Assembly: GCA_943359405.1 (NCBI GenBank)
Contig: CALRHO010000020.1
Span: forward strand, 1-11,441
From: Candidatus Nomurabacteria bacterium
Lineage (GTDB): Bacteria > Patescibacteriota > Minisyncoccia > Phycocordibacterales > UBA918
Direction of reading: 5' to 3'
Length of the DNA stretch: 11,441 nt
The translations under genes and the position numbers were made by a program. The notes under the pieces were generated by a model. That model did not search any database, was not told the DNA's origin, and saw nothing but the letters and a program-made list of their open reading frames with translations. This document shows positions 6,357-10,988 of this stretch, in pieces (position 1 is the stretch's first letter; every line of letters begins with the position of its first letter).

Positions 6357-7207
6357 CCGTAGAGTTTGTCACTAAGAACCAGGAGAAAAATCACCATTCC
6401 CACCAGCGCGTTGAGATACGGGAAGTACGTGTAAAGACGAAGGAGCGCAACCTCATCACACCAGAGCGAGCGAACCATCAGTACCAGATACGGAAGTGAA
6501 AGTAGCAGTGCCCACCAGTCAAGGTAGAGGTAGCCGATGAGTCCAGCGGCGGCGTAGGCAAGGAGACACACCATAATGGTGCGGCGTGCCCCTAAAAACG
6601 TAGCAATCGTCGGCACCCCTGCCTCACTATCGGCTTTGATATCCGGTACTGCTGAGTAAGCATGCATTGCCATTGCCCACAGCATACCAGCGACAACTGG
6701 CAAGAGTACATCACCACTCGCGCCCGCCACAAAGTAGCCAAACACACCCGTCGCGACGTAGTGTCCCGCCGAGAAGAGGCTATCAAAGACTGGTCGCGCC
6801 TTGGCACGCACGGGCGGCATTGAGTAATAAATAGCAAAAAAGAGAAATGCCATGAAGGCCAGGAGTGCTGCCTTCGAGAGCACTAATGCTACTAGTACAA
6901 ACGGTACTGAAGTCCAAAGCACGAGACGCAAAACGGGCGTATGAAGCGCCGGTGCCAGAACATCCTCGTAGCCCTGTTTTTTAGGATTGCGGAGATCGGT
7001 CTCGTAGTCATAGACGTCATTAATACCGTAAATGAGAAGATTGGCTGGAAACAAAAAATACAACGCGAAGAACCCCACCAACCACCAGTTAGTGTCATGG
7101 TATATCGACAGCGCCATAATCACGCCGAGGGCAAAAGTTCCCAGTTCATAGAGCCAAAAGCGCGGACGTGACAAGGTGAAGGCGCGGGCCAGTGGTAAAC
7201 CAAACAT
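6353..7207 (-). CDS. crtEb: UbiA-family prenyltransferase, probable lycopene elongase
   Basis: A 284-residue integral membrane prenyltransferase with about eight or nine hydrophobic segments. The first catalytic motif is NDVYDYETD (63-71), followed by LRNPKKQGYE, closely resembling the NDVFDYESD-LRNP-type motif of C50 carotenoid elongases. The second is PDIKADSEAGVPTIATFLG (188-206; D189 and D193). Enzymes of this branch (CrtEb, Lye, LbtBC types) add C5 units from DMAPP to the ends of lycopene, often with hydration, giving C45/C50 carotenoids such as flavuxanthin or bacterioruberin precursors. Location against crtEBI supports that reading; other UbiA substrates remain possible. It is transcribed towards crtI, and the two stop codons share bases 6354-6355. 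A good promoter lies immediately upstream (7214-7242). No C50 cyclase subunits are present nearby. Confidence 0.85.
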   Translation of the reverse strand: MFGLPLARAFTLSRPRFWLYELGTFALGVIMALSIYHDTNWWLVGFFALYFLFPANLLIYGINDVYDYETDLRNPKKQGYEDVLAPALHTPVLRLVLWTSVPFVLVALVLSKAALLAFMAFLFFAIYYSMPPVRAKARPVFDSLFSAGHYVATGVFGYFVAGASGDVLLPVVAGMLWAMAMHAYSAVPDIKADSEAGVPTIATFLGARRTIMVCLLAYAAAGLIGYLYLDWWALLLSLPYLVLMVRSLWCDEVALLRLYTYFPYLNALVGMVIFLLVLSDKLYG

Positions 7208-7213
7208 GTCGCC

Positions 7214-7242
7214 ATACTAGCAGCGGGCGAGCATCTTGACAA
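7214..7242 (-). promoter_or_regulatory. Promoter of the elongase gene, leaderless spacing
   Basis: On the minus strand: TTGTCA (7237-7242), a 17-base spacer ending in TGC, then TAGTAT (7214-7219), then exactly six bases before the ATG at 7207. This is a near-consensus -35, an extended -10, and a predicted start at the A of the ATG. The plus-strand complement of the -35 region contains TTGACA (7236-7241), so a second plus-strand promoter reading is also possible. Confidence 0.65.
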
Positions 7243-7270
7243 CCCCACGTTTACTCTGCATGCTAGTCAG

Positions 7271-7299
7271 TTGACGTTCACCCCTTGTTCTCGGAGTAT
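7271..7299 (+). promoter_or_regulatory. Promoter of the winged-helix gene
   Basis: TTGACG (7271-7276), a 17-base spacer and GAGTAT (7294-7299) are followed by six bases and the ATG at 7306. The -35 is strong, and the -10 matches only 3 of 6, but shares the AGTAT core with the divergent elongase promoter. GGAG at 7293-7296 could instead act as a Shine-Dalgarno site at 9-base spacing. Confidence 0.45.
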
Positions 7300-7305
7300 C
7301 AAGCC

Positions 7306-8109
7306 ATGCATCCAGATGATGCCCGTCCCACTCGAAGCGAACGCGCAGCAGCCGCAACTGCCTTGGCTCTCTTGCAGACACAACCATGCAATTACCAAGG
7401 AAACCGTAATCGGGCTATCGTTCTGCTCACCGTTTTGGTAAACCCCAGTATCCATGTCCGCGCACTGACCAGAGATACCGGTCTGAGTGTAGCGCAGGTC
7501 ACCCGTGCGGTTTGCGTTCTTCACCAAGCTAACCTACTCTCCAAGCGCACGAGCAGCGCCGAGTCCCTCAAGATTCAGTGCTGCTACGTCACGGTAGCGG
7601 GTCACACCTTCATCAAGGAGCACATCCTCCCCACCTCCGACTCCTGGGCCATCCCTACACCGAGCCCTCGCCCAAGTGTAAGATCTCGTAGGAACGTGTT
7701 TCGCAACACGGTACACCCAACACTCCTCGACCGACAGAGCTACCTTGCCTACCGGCGCGCCCGACAGCAGAGCGATGACCGGACACTCCTTGACCGGTTT
7801 GCCCTGTCCCTTATCTTATTCCTTGGTGAACACAGCACCCTGGAGGCAACGTGGTACCAAGCCGAACTCTACCCAAGGTACGAGACCCGGCGAAGCAAAG
7901 CCAAGCACCAAGCGGGCGACCCCGATACACTGAGTCGAAAAAGTGTGCGCGACCGCTTTGGTGCTGCGGTGCGCCGACTCAGTGACCTCAATCTAATAAA
8001 GCGCTGGCCAGACCCCGAGTCCAAAAAAACGGCGTGGATGTTTCAAAAACTCCCCGGCCTTGATCGACTCTACGAGGGGATCAACCAGAGCCTCCGCTCA
8101 AAGACCTAG
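7306..8109 (+). CDS. Winged-helix DNA-binding protein, candidate local regulator
   Basis: A 267-residue soluble protein. Residues of about 35-105 (RAIVLLTVLVNPSIHVRALT, then DTGLSVAQVTRAVCVLHQAN and LLSKR) have the pattern of a MarR/ArsR-like winged helix: helix, DTGLS-turn, recognition helix, then a beta wing ending in TVAGHTFIKEH. A basic linker (RPSVRSRRNVF) follows. The C-terminal part (about 160-255) looks like a second winged-helix-like domain, with LDRFALSLILFLGEHSTLEAT and AAVRRLSDLNLIKRW. The start is ATG 7306; a TTG seven codons upstream (7285) is also in frame. The gene is divergent from the elongase across 98 bases, so control of the carotenoid branch and itself is plausible but inferred. 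Two wHTH modules also occur in some plasmid replication proteins; nothing here supports an origin. No exact family is recognised. Confidence 0.72.
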   Translation: MHPDDARPTRSERAAAATALALLQTQPCNYQGNRNRAIVLLTVLVNPSIHVRALTRDTGLSVAQVTRAVCVLHQANLLSKRTSSAESLKIQCCYVTVAGHTFIKEHILPTSDSWAIPTPSPRPSVRSRRNVFRNTVHPTLLDRQSYLAYRRARQQSDDRTLLDRFALSLILFLGEHSTLEATWYQAELYPRYETRRSKAKHQAGDPDTLSRKSVRDRFGAAVRRLSDLNLIKRWPDPESKKTAWMFQKLPGLDRLYEGINQSLRSKT

Positions 8110-8117
8110 CCAAACCC

Positions 8118-8149
8118 GACCCGCCCCAGGCACATGCCTTGGGCGGGTC
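8118..8149. terminator. Strong hairpin after the winged-helix gene
   Basis: Stem of 9 perfect pairs (8118-8126 with 8141-8149, GACCCGCCC/GGGCGGGTC), then one C-T mismatch and four further pairs around an ACAT loop. It starts eight bases after the stop codon. No T-run follows, so it resembles the other U-poor hairpins at gene ends in this window. Confidence 0.6.
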
Positions 8150-8296
8150 AAATAGTAAACCATCAATCCGTGAAAGATTTTGACTCTTGATGCGTCATAG
8201 TGATGGGAAAGTACCCGAGAGGTCAGTCATAAGACCTGCCAAACAAAAATATGAACCCACGGGAGGTCCGTTCACGAAACAACGTGAGAGAGGACC
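8150..8296 (+). promoter_or_regulatory. Structured leader of the lysozyme-like gene with possible switchable hairpins
   Basis: A 147-base non-coding stretch. AGGTC (8220-8224) can pair with GACCT (8233-8237), but GACCT can also pair with AGGTC at 8264-8268, and that copy overlaps GGTCC (8265-8269), which pairs with GGACC (8292-8296). The last hairpin has an inner stem, TCACG (8272-8276) with CGTGA (8283-8287), and would bury the purine-rich region (GAGAGAGGA, 8286-8294) just before the ATG. A 20-codon frame (8251-8313) starts inside the leader and overlaps the gene start. TTGACT at 8180-8185 could be a -35 box, but no good -10 follows. Regulation is inferred only from these complementarities. 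Confidence 0.35.
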
Positions 8297-8842
8297 ATGT
8301 TTCTAAGCAGTAGAACACTTCTCGTCGTTATACTCATTGCCGCCAGCTTGGTAGCAGAGAGTGCAGCGAAGAGCGCCTGGGCATTGCCCAATCTAGAACT
8401 CCGCAATCTATCTGAAGCGGAGCAGCGTCGTGAGTTCAACCGCATTCTGGTCGAAGTTTTTTCGGAGGCCAGGGTGATGCACGGTCACCGCTCAGTGCCT
8501 ATACCACGTACTGACATCAACCGCATGCAAGCTATCGCCTGGTGCGAGTCACGTGGTCGCCCGCACGTAGAGCCGGACGGCGAACTCATGCGTAACCGCA
8601 CCGGTTCATTTGTGGGCTTCCTCCAAGTTGCCCACCGGGTGCACCAACCCGAAATCCAGCGACTCCTGTACGAAGAAGGTCGCGATGTACTCGGTGACGT
8701 CCGTGAGTATGTCCACTTCACACTTTTTCTCTACCTCGCTGACCGGCGCGCTGGTGGAGACGGCTTTCGGCCTTGGCCAGCCTGCCGCGAAAGAACCCAA
8801 GTGAGACGTTCGCCGCGCCTAGAAGTCGCCGAGGCGCACTAA
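8297..8842 (+). CDS. Secreted lysozyme/transglycosylase-like protein
   Basis: A 181-residue protein with a hydrophobic signal segment (residues about 7-24) and likely cleavage near SAWA-LP (27-31). The mature part contains AIAWCESRGRPHVEP (79-93), matching the helix that carries the catalytic Glu in lysozyme-like and Rpf/SLT domains (E84), followed by GSFVGFLQV (103-111), comparable with the G-x-x-G-L-x-Q-element of that superfamily. A C-terminal WPAC (160-163) could pair C163 with C83. This suggests a muramidase acting outside the membrane on peptidoglycan, of own or neighbouring cells. The match is motif-level and the domain is divergent, so activity is uncertain. The start is ATG 8297; GAGG lies close upstream (8290-8293, only three bases spacing) in a predicted hairpin. 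The gene is monocistronic, followed by three hairpins. Confidence 0.62.
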   Translation: MFLSSRTLLVVILIAASLVAESAAKSAWALPNLELRNLSEAEQRREFNRILVEVFSEARVMHGHRSVPIPRTDINRMQAIAWCESRGRPHVEPDGELMRNRTGSFVGFLQVAHRVHQPEIQRLLYEEGRDVLGDVREYVHFTLFLYLADRRAGGDGFRPWPACRERTQVRRSPRLEVAEAH

Positions 8843-8848
8843 CGAGGC

Positions 8849-8890
8849 GGGGCCGGGTCGATACTGAAGTCTCAGTATCGACCCGGCCCC
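8849..8890. terminator. Perfect 19-bp inverted repeat hairpin
   Basis: Bases 8849-8867 pair perfectly with 8872-8890 around a four-base AGTC loop. The outer half is G+C-rich (GGGGCCGGG), the inner half mixed (TCGATACTGA). It starts six bases after the lysozyme-like gene. No T-run follows on either strand, so it may terminate by structure alone or protect RNA ends. Confidence 0.6.
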
Positions 8891-8910
8891 GGAGTCTAAA
8901 AATCAGCAGC

Positions 8911-8942
8911 AGCCCGCCCGCAATCCGCACCGGCGGGTTTTC
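8911..8942 (+). terminator. Hairpin with T-tract
   Basis: CCCGCC (8913-8918) pairs with GGCGGG (8932-8937), followed by TTTTCT. The 13-base loop is long, but the stem and T-tract fit a rho-independent terminator on the plus strand, acting as backup to the preceding repeat. Confidence 0.6.
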
Positions 8943-8953
8943 TAATACACCAC

Positions 8954-8990
8954 AAACACCGCCGGCCCCCTACGGGGCCGGCGGTGTTTT
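8954..8990. terminator. Bidirectional rho-independent terminator
   Basis: A 16-bp perfect stem (8954-8969 with 8974-8989; core CACCGCCGGCCCC/GGGGCCGGCGGTG) has a CTAC loop. It is flanked by TTTT on the plus strand and by GTTTGT on the minus strand. It sits between two convergent genes, 29 bases beyond the stop of the minus-strand surface protein, and can serve both. Confidence 0.88.
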
Positions 8991-9018
8991 ATGCAACATC
9001 GTTCTAAACAGTATCTCG

Positions 9019-10344
9019 TTATCGAGTAGCCACAGCAACCTTCTCTCGACGGTAGAAACCGTATGCGAGGTAAGCACCCCACAGTACGATAATCGCAATC
9101 AATGTGTAACGCACTGCGGTCTTGGCATCCACACCTGTGTAGGGCACATCACTGAGTGCGATAGCAGTGATAAGTGGCTCTTGATCACGCACTTCAGTAA
9201 CTCGGACATCGTCAACATCAATCTTGACTGTACACTCACGATCGCGACTGCCGCGAGCGGCCGTCAAGGTGTAGGTGGTATCGCGAGTCGGACGAACCGT
9301 GATTGAACCGTCGTATAAATCTTTCTTGTCATCAGCGAGCGCACCGTCGGTGGTCACCACAATCTTATTACGATTGTCCTTGATTTCTACAAAGGTGGCG
9401 TGGCTCGTATTCCACCTGAGGGTAACCCGCTCCCCGCCACGAATCTTCTTATCAGATACCGTGAGTTCGCAGCGTGGGGTATTGCTACCGCCACCTCCAC
9501 CTCCACCTGAAGGTTCTACCGTCAACGTAACCGGACAACTAATGACACTACTACCATTACCTGCAGTCAAAGTATAAGTGGTCGTCTGACTTGGGGTAAC
9601 CGTACGAGAACCGGTCATCTGACTTGAGGTGCTGATGCCGTTATCGATAGACACACTGGTAGCACCGGTCACACTCCAGCTCAAGGTACTTCCTTGTCCC
9701 TGAGTGATAGTAGTAGGTGAAGCAGAGAAATTTACGTTATTTGCGCAGGTGAACGGTACCGGAGCATCAGTCACCGTCACGGTCGTGGCACAGGTCGCCT
9801 GCTGCGTACCGTTGGTCACGGTCATGGTGTAGGTGAGGGTATTATTTGGCGTCACTGATCGTGTACCGCTACCGATCGCCACACCGCCAATACCTTGGTC
9901 GATCGTTGCTCCCGTCGCATTGGCCGTTGTCCATGAAAGTACTGAAGCAGTACCACGGACCACTGAGGCTGGTGCTGCCGAGAGTGTACAGACAGGGGCA
10001 GGAGGGGGTGGAGGAGGCGGGGGTGGAGGAACATCTCCGCCGCCGCCATCGCCACCAGTTGTACCGCCGTCGCCACCGGTAGTACCAGTGCCCCCGTCGC
10101 AACAACCACCGCCACCACCGTCGCCGCCGCCACCATCGGCACCGCCACCACCACCACCACCGCCGCCGCCACCATCGCCGCCGCCACCACCATCGCCGCC
10201 GCCGCCATCGCCGCCGCCGCCATCCTCTGCAAAGGCAGGGTCAGTGACCACCGTACTCTGGTGGTTGACATCGAAGGCCATGGTCACGGTCATAATACCG
10301 ACCGCCACAACAACGAGCGCCGAAATGTTGATAATCCTTTTCAT
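9019..10344 (-). CDS. Surface protein: signal/anchor, Gly/Asp and Pro stretches, three Ig-like repeats, C-terminal TM
   Basis: A 441-residue predicted cell-surface protein. It begins MKRIINISALVVVAVG (signal peptide or anchor, about residues 5-22). A Gly/Asp-rich region (about 41-103) follows, made of D plus 4-11 Gly units with a CC pair, then a run of ten Pro, then three repeats of about 75-90 residues starting near 119, 200 and 291. Each repeat opens with a Cys (CTLSAAP, CANNVNFSASP, CELTVSD), has an L-S-W or L-R-W motif (VLSWTT, TLSWSV, TLRWNT), and closes with a T-Y-T-L/M-T strand and a second Cys. These look like bacterial Ig-like beta sandwiches with one disulphide each. The C-terminus has a TM helix (about 411-430) and a basic tail (YRREK). 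The function is likely adhesion or envelope structure. The ATG at 10344 is preferred over the upstream codon at 10386 because it gives a normal signal start. Confidence 0.85.
   Translation of the reverse strand: MKRIINISALVVVAVGIMTVTMAFDVNHQSTVVTDPAFAEDGGGGDGGGGDGGGGGDGGGGGGGGGGGADGGGGDGGGGGCCDGGTGTTGGDGGTTGGDGGGGDVPPPPPPPPPPAPVCTLSAAPASVVRGTASVLSWTTANATGATIDQGIGGVAIGSGTRSVTPNNTLTYTMTVTNGTQQATCATTVTVTDAPVPFTCANNVNFSASPTTITQGQGSTLSWSVTGATSVSIDNGISTSSQMTGSRTVTPSQTTTYTLTAGNGSSVISCPVTLTVEPSGGGGGGGSNTPRCELTVSDKKIRGGERVTLRWNTSHATFVEIKDNRNKIVVTTDGALADDKKDLYDGSITVRPTRDTTYTLTAARGSRDRECTVKIDVDDVRVTEVRDQEPLITAIALSDVPYTGVDAKTAVRYTLIAIIVLWGAYLAYGFYRREKVAVATR
10041..10236. repeat. Low-complexity triplet tract encoding Gly/Asp-rich region
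   Basis: Repeated GCC/ACC triplets with periodic ATC (plus strand) encode glycine runs of 4, 4, 5, 11, 4 and 5 residues separated by Asp (one Ala-Asp) on the minus strand. Such tracts change length easily by slippage and are easily mis-assembled. Confidence 0.85.
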
Positions 10345-10375
10345 ATAATGTTGAAGTAAATAGTTTTTAACTCTC

Positions 10376-10409
10376 ACTATTCTCACCTACACCTGTACGC
10401 GAGAATAGT
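10376..10409. promoter_or_regulatory. 9-bp inverted repeat upstream of the surface-protein gene
   Basis: ACTATTCTC (10376-10384) and GAGAATAGT (10401-10409) are perfect inverted copies, 16 bases apart, 32 bases upstream of the ATG at 10344. It may be an operator or a leader hairpin. I see no convincing promoter hexamers around it. Confidence 0.35.
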
Positions 10410-10433
10410 AGAAATAAAAAGAAAAGTGGTAGT

Positions 10434-10461
10434 GGCGAAGCGCGTAGTTGGGCGCCTCGCC
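10434..10461 (-). terminator. Terminator of the high-G+C gene pair
   Basis: GGCGAAGCGC (10434-10443) pairs with GCGCCTCGCC (10452-10461) with one mismatch. On the minus strand a T-rich stretch (CTTTTCTTTTTATTTC) begins about seven bases after the stem. It lies nine bases beyond the stop codon of the 172-residue gene and marks the edge of the high-G+C segment. Confidence 0.65.
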
Positions 10462-10469
10462 AAAACCGA

Positions 10470-10988
10470 TCAGGACTTCCAGCAGACATCATCAGCCTCA
10501 CAGCTACACACCGCCGGACCGCCTGGGCCGTACCGGGTCACCCCGATATTGCCGCAAACGACGTAGAAGGTGAGGCGCCACTGCGCCCGACCTTCCCAAT
10601 AGTAGATGGTCCGGGCCTGGCGGGAGGCGCCAAGGGACCAGCTGTCCACCTTGGCCACGACGTTGTGTTCGACCCGACCATTCCCAGAGACCATGAAGTC
10701 ATCTCGGTCATCCTGCTCGATCGTGCGGTTGGGCTGTCCGACGTTATGCAGCGCGACCAAGCGACGAGCAGCCTCTTCTGGTACGATGGCACGAACCCGC
10801 GGCAGGGCGAGCGCCTGCGCCGGCGTGAGCCGGAGCGGATCGCCACCACCGCGGGTCCAGAGGAACGACTGGGTCGATGAATCGATGACCCCATTACCCA
10901 GTCGCCGCTGACGCACCGGCTGAGCAAGGAGCGCCGGAGCCGGCAGCAGCATGGCTGCCGCCGCCCCCAGTATCATTCTCCGCTGCAT
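10470..10988 (-). CDS. Exported hypothetical protein (172 residues), high-G+C segment
   Basis: It starts MQRRMILGAAAAMLLPAPAL-LAQ, a clear signal peptide with a twin-arginine look (QRRMILG) and an Ala-x-Ala-like cleavage region near residue 22. The mature part holds LTPAQALALPRVRAIVPEEA (about 54-73) and ends in a Cys-rich tail: VVCGNIG, then VCSCEADDVCWKS, with five cysteines in the last 30 or so residues. It should be extracytoplasmic and disulphide-bonded. The start is firm: its ATG shares one base with the preceding gene's TGA (TGATG), and GAGGGGG lies seven bases upstream (10996-11002). Codons (CTG, GCG, CAG, CCG) differ from the rest of the window, resembling a high-G+C proteobacterium. 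I recognise no family; function unknown. Confidence 0.78.
   Translation of the reverse strand: MQRRMILGAAAAMLLPAPALLAQPVRQRRLGNGVIDSSTQSFLWTRGGGDPLRLTPAQALALPRVRAIVPEEAARRLVALHNVGQPNRTIEQDDRDDFMVSGNGRVEHNVVAKVDSWSLGASRQARTIYYWEGRAQWRLTFYVVCGNIGVTRYGPGGPAVCSCEADDVCWKS

Noticed and set aside
2910..7207. Possible rhodopsin/retinal pathway
   Set aside because: No rhodopsin, lycopene cyclase or carotenoid cleavage gene is present in any frame of this window.
7306..8109. Plasmid or phage replication initiator because of two winged-helix-like domains
   Set aside because: No iterons, AT-rich unwinding region or other replication or phage gene is seen nearby; a regulator is simpler, though not proven.
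10041..10236. Triplet tract considered as a CRISPR array or structural DNA repeat
   Set aside because: There are no spacers or constant repeat unit; it is coding low complexity in frame with the surface protein.
9833..10348. Plus-strand frame coding a Pro/Ser-rich protein opposite the surface-protein gene
   Set aside because: It is the mirror of the Gly/Asp triplet tract; the minus strand has signal peptide, Ig-like repeats and anchor, while this frame has no start signal or domain.
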